A DNA stretch of 41,007 nucleotides from Rhodopirellula maiorica SM1 (GTDB lineage: Bacteria > Planctomycetota > Planctomycetia > Pirellulales > Pirellulaceae). Of this stretch, positions 12,001-18,281 are shown one piece after another. A model generated the notes under the pieces. That model was not told where the DNA came from. It was given only the letters and a program-made list of their open reading frames with translations, and made no database searches. Positions within the stretch are counted from its first letter, which is position 1. Every line of letters begins with the position of its first letter. The DNA lies in NCBI RefSeq assembly GCF_000346295.1, contig NZ_ANOG01000641.1, forward strand, positions 1-41,007, given 5' to 3'. A program made the translations under genes and the position numbers.

Positions 12001-12465
12001 GCGGTCGCTCGTCGCAAATACGATCTGAGTGCCGTTTCCTGCAGCTCCGGTGGTTTGCGAGCGGAATTCGACTAATACCGAACCGTTGGTCCCCAAATCG
12101 GTGGTGGCGTTGGCGGCTTCAAAAAATCCGTCGCTGCCAGCGCGGGTGATCGTGATTCCTTGCAAACTCTCAGGCGAAATCACCGCGTCGTCGTTAAACC
12201 GGAATACCAATTCACGCGGCGAAACGTCCAATTCCGGCACGCTCGTCGGCAGCGTATTGGTGATCTGGGTCTCGAAGTCCCGAAACAGATCCCCTTCGTT
12301 GCTCTGCACGCCAATCAGCTCGGGTCCCGCAAGTAATTGACGCGTCTCTAGCGTCTCGGAGAGCAAACGGCGCTCTTTGCGACGACGCTTCATGCGCAAT
12401 CGATCCGACAAGTTGCGAACTTTTTTCTCGATACCGTCTCGAACACTCGATTTACGGTTGGTCAT
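1..12465 (-). CDS. Giant LEPR-XLL-type extracellular protein (3' end outside the window)
   Basis: One frame stays open from ATG 12465 to the left edge (at least 4155 codons, no stop), so this is a C-terminally incomplete giant. The basic N-terminus (residues 1-38) leads into LETRQLLAG at 39-47, a variant of the LEPRxLL motif found near the start of very large planctomycete proteins. Residues about 70-470 are beta-rich. Residues about 640-800 resemble a matrixin-like metallopeptidase, but the zinc motif reads LAVGQLLGYGY (765-775). PPC-like beta domains with D-[IV]-D-x-[YF] motifs lie near 820-926, 2172-2345, 2434-2551 and 3606-3731. Beta-helix-like stretches marked by GDW[GAD]G occur near 1126, 1494 and 2111, and again at the C-terminal end of the window. 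Function is unknown; a cell-surface or secreted structural or adhesive role is inferred. GAGG seven bases upstream supports the start. Smaller frames on the other strand are antisense shadows. Confidence 0.9.
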   Translation of the reverse strand, partial: MTNRKSSVRDGIEKKVRNLSDRLRMKRRRKERRLLSETLETRQLLAGPELIGVQSNEGDLFRDFETQITNTLPTSVPELDVSPRELVFRFNDDAVISPESLQGITITRAGSDGFFEAANATTDLGTNGSVLVEFRSQTTGAAGNGTQIVFATSDRGPNGLPVITSVNASGAQPVVTLNLNSAAGRPATVADLVSAVNNTASVNQFISVQQVSGASLTKVGLTVDTSRSLTLTGANAAQAISDLDTNGAIRVRLTATQTGSAGTGTEVIVKQRNFGGSALPLVLVSGNTVELQVNSTPGFETTVDEFLLAINSNAEASLLVTGSLEFGSGSTLIGNRTPTYSPLVLSGASDSVIEPGYVGLGDSPREVVFRFAETLPDDTYRIDINAAGALGLRNEDGEYFNDGISVSGQFTVNVGPKVLAVVPQPVTRSANGTLNSAPNVIEVHVDGGDVNVASLEREDLYRLIYTRDTLTSSDDFEMAPTSAVYNSLTKVVRLEFPNALSRVVDPLGNGSTFIDGSARLRIGSSEPIRITPTSIPVNTDPADNFTNALNLNNTWTISSNANAGIQSARLTSEIRNTSSYDLNLPGEGVPGTRDLRPDDPSRLDRTIPLDVFRQGADSEDGIAVFQYNFVNSWLGDDPTKAGIDETREYFNLITEQQKARVREVLSLFSEYLGVQFVETNGGLTDTSSFSIAVGELYGADPRVNSATAIRNADGSVQTTGPEAVVVATRDRNVDGIDDLVVLDFQDFDQSTDDQLGGEFFRGAFLAVGQLLGYGYADHLAQPVTQSTASVLNPGTDNEPAFPSVADIVNGQFLYRPESNDIDVYQFTLNQAGSVSIETIAERLPDASLLNTALRLYKRDSVTGKFTEVAANDDYFSNDSLIELELEKGTYAIGVSASGNTTYDPATPGSGFGGKSEGAYELSLSFRAKAADGITDNSGNALDGDLDGNAGGLFNFWFVPNDPNTTLFVDKAATNPDLIRSTPNPYLNLDDALAAALPGDTIRVIGNGGVDGDVSTLDDNFAYEVGKDNRGISLSDGESIVVPQGVNLVIDAGAVFKMRRSQVSVGSTAPLVDQSESSLQILGTPTLIGSNGRIITDANGVAIPGSVVFTSFNDDLDPTSPDSASKGDWGGIDFRGDIDSADESRVFLEDEGIFLNHIQYADLRYGGGQVSLNGRQTVISPIDMAVTRPTIINSSISVSADAAMAATPDTFAESRFMTSSASGTVFTPDYERVGPHIRGNTLDSNTINGLFVRVATRTGGELQPLTVGARLDDTDIVHVLTENLQISGSAGGLVQTVDAPVSLLIRASSTDAVGEPLEGNMVAGTYRYRMTFTTASGVESDASQPTAAFTLDNDGALQLTGLPTVPGSSNFTSRRLYRATVQADGSDGPYLLVANLNASNTSYVDTALAGSTALSATTGQRTARLDAGLTVDPGTIIKLDGARIDVTFGAHFYAEGTTERPVIMTSLADNRYGAGGTFDTNSTNTTDSLSHGDWAGLYVGFGGAASIDHAVIAGAGGISRIPGGFASFNAIEVHQADLRLANSRFEMNDDGREVVSADDPDRGGRSDNASGTIFVRASQPIITNNTFIGGYGPVGTFDVNSFSFNEVTDPGRSTGPIDMVSSTGNSGPLIQGNRLAQDEDLADTVDRFGLNGIEVRGGAVSTEVVLDDVDIVHIVRDTIEIPNQHIYGGMRLESDARGSLVVKFEGATAGIVAGGNLQTSEDQFQDIADRIGGSLQVVGHPDFPVVLTALVDDTIGAGFRPDGTPSVDTDANGIRQSILTSETTSTATPAGLPVGPEYDRTDREVDNGTLIDNDIDPNVIGFFEATVADGNEVTNITVTGIDQATATRLQQQNYGFLETTVVDIDYLPGSGTPLIDTTFRLSQTTITRPATLISPDTVISEGTFNMLNASAADPRPVNWLATTFFLDNRAVMYTTVEFFTPDNRDFGDGNIEDIQVISYLDADVGNGTSDTLYSVGVPGEQDFRAMTINGQNRVGFSHGGIYVNDGTNQFNATYDGWMADDAARLLTAVDTENTNFTVIGDIDQAFTAQANDPLFPTATAAFGIGDIGTSFAWTLDSNQDRAKVTSFIEWIPSDPANPFEVQLPLNIEGSGDWDGITIREAAADRNVSITSENEPRNVGVSDTNPTPGQSQFLGELAPNQSSGDENRRLGFIVDGSISQASDIDVYSFIGEAGTQIWLDIDRTDLRLDTVIELIDANGNTLVLSDNSMAESLGNQSRLVAPDGRYPAADAGSVNLISANDPNVTTQDHQDLYSTNPRDAGMRLILPGEAGQRNLYHVRIRSSSVESGSNQSLIVSGQTAASVPSSLRRGLTSGSYQLQVRLQEVDEHAGTQVRFSDVRFAVNGIQVIGGPIHSPLAGDEYELDTVNDTLSAAQRLGLYSVAIDDENLVDAAGNPVLDANGNPIAARNNGPLSSDRLSKTIGGVIDSLTDVDWYEFDIQYENLTRDNAAMYFATAFDLDYADGLARTDTAIYVFNSAGELVLIGTDSNIADDQPLGSADAEDLSRGSFGTGDPFIGSAELSEGTYYVAVSNQQRVPQPMDQFFDPNSTNPLLRLEPIDSVQRVVEEHFEFPSTSGTASSPQFPVLFDNDSIIDYTFDDVMLYVNTGTGLFLVNPYTGETYSSATQGSGFLGNFGDEVRDVAFGSNGELFAYTGFSNRQPADDAWAYYSIDTATAALGTPISTGGGMTTHHLSSPPPANPTVLNVDSDDGLEVEAITIREFLNAETGFLVGNRPFPQNGLAYTTNILYGFNENTGVINGGNFNLDVLIPGAGTSRREIGQIDTVAPTGARPLQLGFTAATVVNSAGIATQSLFDGDMFTLTNQVETVTFEFDQGFTLSIDDTPVTNPDGTLGNPRTIPFGDTVVVKLPGQTAQVFEFVSDPADVTGTNTPVVISNNLGPEALIERLAATIRQAGISVSAAGSQMSLPTAETVTLQTDPLTTSTSLVLSGTPGVESGNFRIPLFPTDTAGVIAQRIVNAVDQANTAGDLPNVNAFIDAGATDAHSVRIVGGFIGDPVGSAASLPTGNLTAGGLPTGGTVTGVELVNNNLYAITNTGGLFVVSSGELASSVGNRTVGSYVLSSTDLVGINFTGLRAGPASVEDGELRQILFGVTGAGDIYAFNTRGELQPVFAGGRSMISTGIGGALGLDFSILDYNLWHVTERRDTDAGHGISSNFSDTREATTGGNSLAFNFENTAEFQSKYAHSQEVPNGTRLDGTSIVNTYNMPGGAKGEVQSNTFDLSGYAATDLPTLYFSYFLDADDVATVDGARDTLRVYIVDENGVEHLVASNSDYRGTGENDDEFDDPLTNSIETGSLYDDDIDVEVQQLFDNTGSWRQARVPLQPFAGQANLSMRIEFSTAGTTATGTPSIRAVAGKGLVENSQLVVNGEAFAIDLAPAVSAPSGRQLAALYGPDPNAVAVITVDGQEYVLDDGVRPVGANQIPIDLLASQPVGTTLEDLSSSQIATLIADTVDLKRLVPSGTVLAARYLDPDYREEIQYAGQTFILNDGTRPVATNEVSVDLIDPLSNETLDQLSQLEIAQALSLAAGLPLPAYNVTEDFDFSDPSDTPGVTGERNDLLFQATPLPYSGGNATISGTGRIGTVDALGTPSNLNDVDLVRAEVTAGTTIFVDVDLDTNPALDAAVRFFDAKGNELTGFVDQANDTVQITATESGSIYIGISGIGNSTYDPRIAGTTQTGQIDSYTATVNFLSPISAQTDGNLIEVDGAATITSSSPTLLPVSGQEALTGRPIKISRFDTAPEVAEAISLALAERFSDSDTSFVPTSGAMVRTGALTINDFGPFVNEQLRYGDQYAAGFLAGTADNNHEGVFIDDIIIGFAERGELVTDSRAVAQTETFVEDGTRFFTSTPRPTQPTVTGAYQLEIRDASEYVDSEAESQFRTFDTNDRLTDGYALRAFSGTELIDGSTFTVGTAGAELVFEFDLIDASGVNDGLNSPNSQIAIVVNESATETEVGAAIINALNATSVRQILGIDVTGANGSDIDNRINVYGDVTITDDGTAFESIDLFDLRGDSNRDRSDQGVIIIENSRFVFNADAGIELNRGAESRVQGVDQVDQLPAAIVYPRNLVELNTNDLLPGVVVQSNVLAFNANAGVRITGLGPNGGTQSNPIAFDRILNNT

Positions 12466-12472
12466 CAAACAG

Positions 12473-12478
12473 CCTCTT
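12473..12478 (-). promoter_or_regulatory. Ribosome binding site of the giant gene
   Basis: On the minus strand AAGAGG lies seven bases before ATG 12465. It is one of few recognisable Shine-Dalgarno sequences in the window and fixes the start of the giant gene ahead of the basic N-terminus and the LETRQLL motif. Confidence 0.6.
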
Positions 12479-12917
12479 AATCAGTGCCAATGGCAATGGC
12501 AAAAATGTGTTTTGGGAATCTGCGAAAAGCTTTCCAACTTTTGGCACAGGGTGCGTCACGGTTCGATTCAGAGCCACGACTTGGGGCTGTAAGCCGATCG
12601 TTCTCGCCCGGGTAAGAGCAAGGTTCGACTCACAAAAAATCTAAATGCGTGCTGTGGGTAAAATGGGCGAACTGGGGTGTCTGTACGCAGGACCTGTTCT
12701 GAATTCTAGTTGTGGATTAGCGTCAAGCAACGAAAATCGCCTGCTGTACAGGGTTTAGATCAGGTTTGAGGGCTTTTAACCGTACCTCCGATTCGCCCGT
12801 TTCGCGGCGATGTTGGACGATTCGTTAGAACCGAAAGTTCCGCTATTGCCTTGTGAATCCTTGCGTTGCTAACGTTCGACATAATTCGCACCGCAATTCC
12901 GTCAATCGAACACCATT
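12479..12917. other. Divergent intergenic region, no gene seen
   Basis: This stretch of about 440 bases separates the giant gene (minus) from the TPR gene (plus) and should carry both promoters. I could not find a convincing -35/-10 pair in either direction. A GTG at 12853 could extend the TPR frame into this region, but the added residues look non-coding. No RNA gene or clear repeat is visible. Confidence 0.5.
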
Positions 12918-12924
12918 GGAGGGG
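12918..12924 (+). promoter_or_regulatory. Ribosome binding site of the TPR gene
   Basis: GGAGGGG lies nine bases before ATG 12934. It favours that start over GTG 12853 upstream and over ATG 12970 or 12982 downstream. Confidence 0.5.
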
Positions 12925-12933
12925 TTTCGGCGC

Positions 12934-13755
12934 ATGGCCGCCGAACATCGCTTCGCTCCCCACGTCAGGATGACTTATCTCATGACTGGACAAACGTATC
13001 CTGTCGCCTCTGCAGCACGCACTTTTCGCCGATGGAGTTCGCTCGCATCGTGGGTCACGATCTCACTGATCGCCAGTTCAGGGTGCCAGTGGGCGGCCAG
13101 TGGAAAAAATGCACAGGGAGCCCGGCTTTACGAGCAAGGCCAATACACCGCTGCGCTGCAGCAGTTCCAACAGGTGATCGAAACTGACCCAAATAATGCC
13201 GATGGTTACTACAATTTGGCAGCCACCACCCATCGGTTGGGGAACCAACGCGGTGAGAGCGAATTGATCCAGCAAGCTGAAGCGCTCTACAACCAATGTC
13301 TCGATCACGACCCGAACCACGTGGATTGCCACCGTGGTCTAGGAGTGTTGTTGGTCGACACCGGGCGTGCGGATCGAGCTTTTGCACTCCTAAAGAACTG
13401 GGCCGCCCAGAATCCCACGTATGCCGAGCCGCGAATCGAATTGGCTCGTCTGTACGAAGAATACGGCGAACCGCAAACCGCACTAAAATACCTCGAAGAT
13501 TCAGTGCAATTGGATGCCAACAACGCTCGCGCATGGCTGGCACTCGGTCGGTTGCGTGAAAAATCGGGGGATTTGCAGCAGGCACTGCAGAATTATCAAC
13601 GAAGCTTGGCAATCAATAACATGCAAACGGCCGCTGCCGAACGAATTGCCGCGCTAAGCCAGCATTTGAACGCGGTACCAATCCCCTCGACCCAGGGCGG
13701 CGGCACCCAAATCGCCTCGCCGGTCGGATATGACAGCGGGTTCATCCGCCGCTAG
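12934..13755 (+). CDS. TPR-repeat protein, probable lipoprotein
   Basis: This 273-residue protein begins with a basic segment and a hydrophobic stretch (SLASWVTISLIASSGCQ) that looks like a signal peptide ending in a lipobox-like cysteine. About five tetratricopeptide repeats follow, with the typical A-x-x-x-[YF]...P-N pattern: examples are GQYTAALQQFQQVIETDPNN, the helix pairs around DPNHVDCHRGLGVLL, and GDLQQALQNYQRSLAINN. The tail is short and rich in Gly, Pro and Ser. TPR arrays mediate protein-protein contacts, and a lipid anchor would place this one at a membrane facing the periplasm. No enzyme domain is visible and the partner is unknown. ATG 12982 would give a more usual signal-peptide length; ATG 12934 has the better ribosome site. 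The lipobox is imperfect, with Ser at -3. Confidence 0.8.
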   Translation: MAAEHRFAPHVRMTYLMTGQTYPVASAARTFRRWSSLASWVTISLIASSGCQWAASGKNAQGARLYEQGQYTAALQQFQQVIETDPNNADGYYNLAATTHRLGNQRGESELIQQAEALYNQCLDHDPNHVDCHRGLGVLLVDTGRADRAFALLKNWAAQNPTYAEPRIELARLYEEYGEPQTALKYLEDSVQLDANNARAWLALGRLREKSGDLQQALQNYQRSLAINNMQTAAAERIAALSQHLNAVPIPSTQGGGTQIASPVGYDSGFIRR

Positions 13756-14377
13756 GGGATCGATCGCTCTGTTTTCCGGTACCGCCGGTTCCTAGCTGCT
13801 TACATTTCGCCTCATCCGATTGATTTTAAAGCGGAGCGGAGCGGGGCGGGGCCTCAATGCCATCTACTTTCGTAGTGGGACTCGCCAGAGTTCCTGGTGT
13901 TTCAACAGCAACGATGGGAATTCTGGCGAATCCCACTACTTGAGAATCTCCAGTGGTTGCCAAAGTAGATGGCATTGGACGCGAGCCGCCCGGTAAATTT
14001 CGAACGTTTTGTTCGCTGCAACCCAGCGGCTCACCATGTGCCGCCAACGACGTAGACGGTATTCGGCGGCAAGCCCGGACTTTGTTTGGGGGTGTTTGTG
14101 GGGGTTTTGGAACCTGGGAGGCCAATGGGAATCAGCAAGACCCGTGGGAATCGGTCTCATTTTGATCCGCTGAATTAGCTGAGGCTTCGGTTCCACTGTC
14201 TCAACCCTTCTCAGCCTCGGTTGCCACCGCCAGACCGCTCCTTTGGGGTGATCACGCTGAGATTTGGCAAACCGTGCCCCGCTCGCTTTGTCCACTCTCG
14301 TCGAAACGAGGAAAAAGGCATACGATTGGCGATTCGTTTCAATCGGATCCCGTTCCTCTTTCACCTGTAAACGCATC
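13756..14377. other. Gene-free gap before glyS
   Basis: These 622 bases hold no credible gene; the open frames on both strands have arginine- and serine-rich, low-information translations. The gap contains a G-rich run built from GCGGA/GCGGG units near 13831-13853 and the nested inverted repeat at 13857-13975. The remaining 400 bases up to ATG 14378 should include the glyS promoter. I see no T-box-like antiterminator, but cannot fold the RNA here. Confidence 0.5.
13857..13975. repeat. Nested inverted repeat element, about 119 bp
   Basis: Outer arms ATGCCATCTACTTT (13857-13870) and AAAGTAGATGGCAT (13962-13975) are perfect reverse complements. Inside them, 13873-13894 and 13917-13938 pair at 20 of 22 positions around a loop of about 22 bases. 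The outer arms are offset: 2 bases separate outer and inner arms on the left and 23 on the right. The unit could form a large cruciform or RNA hairpin. It may be a non-autonomous mobile or REP-like element. No run of T follows it, so it is not an ordinary terminator. Only one copy lies in the window. Confidence 0.75.
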
Positions 14378-15991
14378 ATGAAGTCGATGGAAAAAATCGT
14401 GTCGTTGTGCAAGCGACGTGGCTACTTGTTTCAATCCAGCGAGATTTATGGTGGTATCCAAGGATTTTGGGATTACGGTCCACTTGGTGTCGAGCTAAAG
14501 CGAAATCTCAAGGACGCTTGGTGGCACGACATGATCAGCGGCCACAACGAGTTGGTGAAGCCCGAATCGGCACCGACCCCCTTCGAAATGGTGGGACTCG
14601 ACAGCACGATCATCATGCATCCCCAAGTTTGGAAGTGCAGTGGTCATTACGATCTGTTCCATGATCACATGGTCGATTGCCGCGAGTCGAAAAAACGGTA
14701 TCGGTTTGATCAAATTCGTGGCCGCTGGGTCGAGTACCAAGACAAAAAGGTCTTCGTCACCACGATGGCCGAAGCCGAGCAGGAGCTCGAGGAAGTCCGC
14801 CGCCGCGGCATGAAGTTTTTCAGACTTCGCAACAAAGACGCCGACAAGATCACCGTGGGCGATGAATCGCTGACGCTCGACAAGCTCGATTCCACCGAGA
14901 ACGTGCTGGCGCCCGATGCGAAGAGCTTGGACACACTCACCGAGCCTCGCGAATTCAATTTGATGTTCAAAACGACGCTCGGAGCGCTGGGCGGCGAAGA
15001 CGACACCACGTTTCTGCGTCCAGAGACCGCGCAAGGGATTTTCGTCAATTTCAAAAACGTGCTCGACAGTAGTCGTGTCGGATTGCCGTTCGGGATCGGC
15101 CAGGTCGGCAAGAGTTTTCGCAATGAGATCACGCCGCGTAACTTTACCTTCCGCTCGCGAGAATTCGAGCAGATGGAGATCGAGTTCTTCTGTCACCCAG
15201 ACCAGTCCCAACAGTGGTACCGCTATTGGCGTGACCGCCGCTTGGCGTGGTACAAGGAACTGGGGCTGTCGGACGAGTCGCTGATCATGCGCGAGCATCA
15301 CCAGGAAGAATTGGCACATTACAGCGTCGGCACGGCTGATATCGAATACGCCTTTCCGTTCTTGCCCGAAGGCGAATATGGCGAATTGGAAGGGATCGCC
15401 CACCGCGGCGACTTCGATCTCCGTAGCCACATGGAAGGCAAGCTCGATCCGTCGACGCGTCCGATGCAAGTCGAATTAGGTGAGGATGGCAAACCTAAGT
15501 ATCGCGGTAGCGGTCGCGATCTAAGTTATCGTGACGAAGCGACAAACGAAAAATTTGTACCGCACGTGGTCGAGCCTTCGGCCGGGGCTGACCGTGGCGC
15601 GTTGGCGTTCCTTTGCGAAGCTTATACCGAAGACGAAGCTCCGGACGAGAAAGGCAAGATGCAAACTCGCACGGTCATGAAGCTGCATCCTCGTTTGGCT
15701 CCGATCAAAGCAGCTGTCTTTCCGTTGGTCAAAAAGGACGGCATGCCCGAAGTGGCTCACGAGATTTATGGTGAGCTGAAGCGGCACATGAACGTGTTCT
15801 ACGACGAAAAGGGAGCCGTCGGTCGACGCTATCGTCGTCAAGACGAAGCGGGGACTCCGTACTGCATCACCGTCGATACCGACACGTTGACCGATCGAAC
15901 GGTCACGATTCGTGATCGCGATACACTCGAGCAAACTCGCGTCAAGATCGATGACGTGGTGGCCGATCTGCGAACGCGTATCAATGGCTAA
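14378..15991 (+). CDS. glyS: Glycyl-tRNA synthetase, single-subunit type
   Basis: This 537-residue class II aminoacyl-tRNA synthetase charges tRNA-Gly with glycine in the cytoplasm. The N-terminus has the family signature SSEIYGG...GFWDYGPLG. The catalytic core includes RPETAQGIFVNF (about 211-222) and motif 2, FRNEITPRNFTFRSREFEQMEIEFF (starting about 247). Motif 3 is around GADRGALAFL (about 403). The anticodon-binding domain follows from LHPRLAPIKAAVFPL (about 433) to the end. Length and layout match the homodimeric form rather than the two-gene alpha2-beta2 bacterial form. ATG 14378 is chosen because homology begins directly after it. An upstream TTG at 14264 adds residues with no family resemblance. 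No clear Shine-Dalgarno is present. It appears monocistronic. Confidence 0.95.
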   Translation: MKSMEKIVSLCKRRGYLFQSSEIYGGIQGFWDYGPLGVELKRNLKDAWWHDMISGHNELVKPESAPTPFEMVGLDSTIIMHPQVWKCSGHYDLFHDHMVDCRESKKRYRFDQIRGRWVEYQDKKVFVTTMAEAEQELEEVRRRGMKFFRLRNKDADKITVGDESLTLDKLDSTENVLAPDAKSLDTLTEPREFNLMFKTTLGALGGEDDTTFLRPETAQGIFVNFKNVLDSSRVGLPFGIGQVGKSFRNEITPRNFTFRSREFEQMEIEFFCHPDQSQQWYRYWRDRRLAWYKELGLSDESLIMREHHQEELAHYSVGTADIEYAFPFLPEGEYGELEGIAHRGDFDLRSHMEGKLDPSTRPMQVELGEDGKPKYRGSGRDLSYRDEATNEKFVPHVVEPSAGADRGALAFLCEAYTEDEAPDEKGKMQTRTVMKLHPRLAPIKAAVFPLVKKDGMPEVAHEIYGELKRHMNVFYDEKGAVGRRYRRQDEAGTPYCITVDTDTLTDRTVTIRDRDTLEQTRVKIDDVVADLRTRING

Positions 15992-16019
15992 TCGAGTAAT
16001 GGTGCCCGCAGCGCGATCG

Positions 16020-16087
16020 GGCCAGCAGGGTGACTAGGCCCGCAGGGTGATTAGGCCAGTAGGGTGATTAGGCCAGCGAAGCGATTG
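16020..16087. repeat. 17-bp tandem repeat after glyS
   Basis: Three near-identical 17-base units, consensus GGCC[AC]G[CT]AGGGTGA[CT]TA, run from 16020 to 16070. A decayed fourth unit extends to 16087, and a weaker copy may precede the array. It sits between the convergent ends of glyS and the ABC exporter gene and has no coding potential. It may be a simple minisatellite. Confidence 0.75.
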
Positions 16088-16178
16088 CGCCAGGCAATTG
16101 AGCCGCTCGCCGAGTTGCTGTTTTTTCGATTGCAGTCGTTCGTGAGGCTCCCGAATGGACGCCTCACGGATGTGTGCA

Positions 16179-18194
16179 TCAAGCCGCAATCGACTTGATG
16201 CCAACCTCTTGCTTCTGATGCAGCGTCCGATAAGCCTCGGATGCATGGATCAGTTCGTCGTGAGTCCCCGTTGCCGTGATCTTGCCTTGTTCCATCACAA
16301 TGATGCGGTCGGCCAACGTTAGTGTGGATAGACGGTGAGTGATCATCAGCGCCGTGCGGCCTTGCAGGAACGTCTCCAGTGCTTCGTGGATCAGTCGCTC
16401 GCTTTCAGGGTCGATTTGGCTAGTCGCTTCATCCAGTACGATCAGTGGTGAATCACGCAGGATCGCGCGAGCCAGCGTCAATCGTTGCCGTTGGCCGCCG
16501 GAGAGTTGGTTGCCATGTTCGCCGATGGTGGTGTCAAAACCGTTAGGCAACGCTTCGATAAATTCCAAAGCGTGTGATTGTTCTGCGGCTTGGCGAATAC
16601 GTTCGGGATCGACGCTGCCGCAGCCGTACGCAATGTTTTTCGCGATGGTGTCATCAAACAATGCCGCTTGCTGGCTGACCACGGTCACATAGCGGCGAAG
16701 ATCACGAACCGAGTATTCTTTTAGCGAAACGCCATCCAGCAGGACTTCGCCATCGCGTGGGTCATAAAAGCGCGGCAGCAGGTCCATCATCGTGCTTTTG
16801 CCTGATCCGTTGGCACCGACAATTGCGATGTGTTCGCCCGCCTGGATGTCGACGCTGATCTCATCCAACACAGTTTGATCACTGCGATAGCCAAAGCTAA
16901 CCTTCTGAAAGCTGAGGTCGACCGGACCGGCGGGAAGAGCACGAGGGTTTTTGGGTTCTTCGATTTTTCGTGGGCAATCGAGGTGGGCGTACAAGCGATC
17001 TGCCGCAAGGGCACCGAGCCGAATGTTCATGTGCACCCCGCCAAGTTTTCGCAGCGGGTCGGTTGCTCCGAGCAGCAAACCATAGAACAGCACCAACGTG
17101 CTGAACGTCATCTGGCTGCCCGACATGCGGATGCCAAAAATATGAGTTTGCTCGCCGAGCACGAGGTAACCGCCGGCAAGCAGCGACAGACAGACGACGC
17201 CGGTGCCGAGCACTTCGTTGTTGCCACGCAATAGTGCGTCGTACCAAGTGATGCGGACTTGTTGCTGGTACAGTTTCGCTGCCGTTTCACGTACGGCCCG
17301 ACGTTCCGGAGCCTCGGTGTTGTGCGATTTGATCGCTTTGACATAGGTCAGCGATTGAACCAATTGGTTCATCAGCCCGGCCGATCCTTCCATCGCTCGC
17401 AGCGTGGTTTGTTTGATCGATTGATTGATTCGCATCAAAACGAACATGGCTGCAGGACAGACCAGTAATGACACGATCAGTAGCCGCCAATTGACCATCG
17501 CGGCGCCCGCGACACAGGTCGCCAATTTCAGCGGTTCGCGAAGCATGCGGCCGATCAATGTTTGTACGGTGCTGCCGATGTGAGTGGTTTCGTAATTCAC
17601 ACGGCTCGCCAACGCTCCGGTGCCATGGCGGTTCAGTTCGGCCAAATCGCTGGAAAGCAACGAGCGAAACAATTCGTTTTGCAGTCGGAATACCACGCCT
17701 TGTGAGACTCGCGTCACCAAGACCATGTTCATGCCTAGCAGCACACACCGCACCACGGTCATTGAAATGACAAATGCCACGACGGCTGCTAAAGTTCCAA
17801 ACGGAGTCGTCGGGGCGTAGGCATCAATCCATGGCTGGGCCGCTTCGTGCAGTCGTAGACGCTGCGAAATGGCTTCACGACGTGCCGCCGTTTCTAACTG
17901 GGCTGGGTCGGTCAACGCGACGTTGGACTGCGGCGCTAATTCCGCATCGGCAGCCGCCGGTCCTTCTGATTCGGCTGGATCCCCTAATTCAGCCAGCTCG
18001 GTTTTCAGTTGCTCGGTTTGTTGGGCTGACCAAGAGGAAACCGTTTGCCCATCAAAGATCACTTCGACAAACGGATAGACAGCGGCGAGATTGCTTCCCC
18101 ACGTCAACGCGATCAAGAGCGAGCAAAGCGTGGCCATCACAACCGACCAACGATATTGGGCGACCAGACGCACCGCTCGGAATAGATTTTTCAT
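16179..18194 (-). CDS. MsbA-like ABC exporter (fused permease-ATPase)
   Basis: This 671-residue half-transporter has an N-terminal six-helix exporter domain (about 1-400) and a C-terminal nucleotide-binding domain. Walker A is GANGSGKST (about 457), the signature is LSGGQRQRLTLARAIL (about 561) and Walker B is LIVLDEATSQID (about 581). An H-loop sits in MITHRLSTL. As a homodimer it would flip lipids, lipid-linked sugars or other hydrophobic cargo across the inner membrane. An Ala- and Glu-rich insertion of about 75 residues (about 55-130) between the first two membrane helices should lie in the periplasm and is unusually long for MsbA. The gene follows the putative glycosyltransferase on the same strand with an 87-bp gap, which suggests envelope glycolipid export. 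The substrate is inferred, not shown. Confidence 0.88.
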   Translation of the reverse strand: MKNLFRAVRLVAQYRWSVVMATLCSLLIALTWGSNLAAVYPFVEVIFDGQTVSSWSAQQTEQLKTELAELGDPAESEGPAAADAELAPQSNVALTDPAQLETAARREAISQRLRLHEAAQPWIDAYAPTTPFGTLAAVVAFVISMTVVRCVLLGMNMVLVTRVSQGVVFRLQNELFRSLLSSDLAELNRHGTGALASRVNYETTHIGSTVQTLIGRMLREPLKLATCVAGAAMVNWRLLIVSLLVCPAAMFVLMRINQSIKQTTLRAMEGSAGLMNQLVQSLTYVKAIKSHNTEAPERRAVRETAAKLYQQQVRITWYDALLRGNNEVLGTGVVCLSLLAGGYLVLGEQTHIFGIRMSGSQMTFSTLVLFYGLLLGATDPLRKLGGVHMNIRLGALAADRLYAHLDCPRKIEEPKNPRALPAGPVDLSFQKVSFGYRSDQTVLDEISVDIQAGEHIAIVGANGSGKSTMMDLLPRFYDPRDGEVLLDGVSLKEYSVRDLRRYVTVVSQQAALFDDTIAKNIAYGCGSVDPERIRQAAEQSHALEFIEALPNGFDTTIGEHGNQLSGGQRQRLTLARAILRDSPLIVLDEATSQIDPESERLIHEALETFLQGRTALMITHRLSTLTLADRIIVMEQGKITATGTHDELIHASEAYRTLHQKQEVGIKSIAA

Positions 18195-18281
18195 GCCAAT
18201 TCAGTAGAGAGTCGGGTCAGGGAGAGTCGAGGCATTGGAGGGTTGCAGAAAGCAAGTTTGGGCAAACGCAATCGCGATGCA

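Noticed and set aside
13936-14412. Open frame of 158 codons on the minus strand near glyS
   Set aside because: It overlaps the glyS start and the inverted repeat, and its translation has no recognisable motif. It is most likely chance.
14495-15469. Open frame of 324 codons on the minus strand inside glyS
   Set aside because: It is a mirror of glyS codons; the plus frame has all the synthetase motifs.
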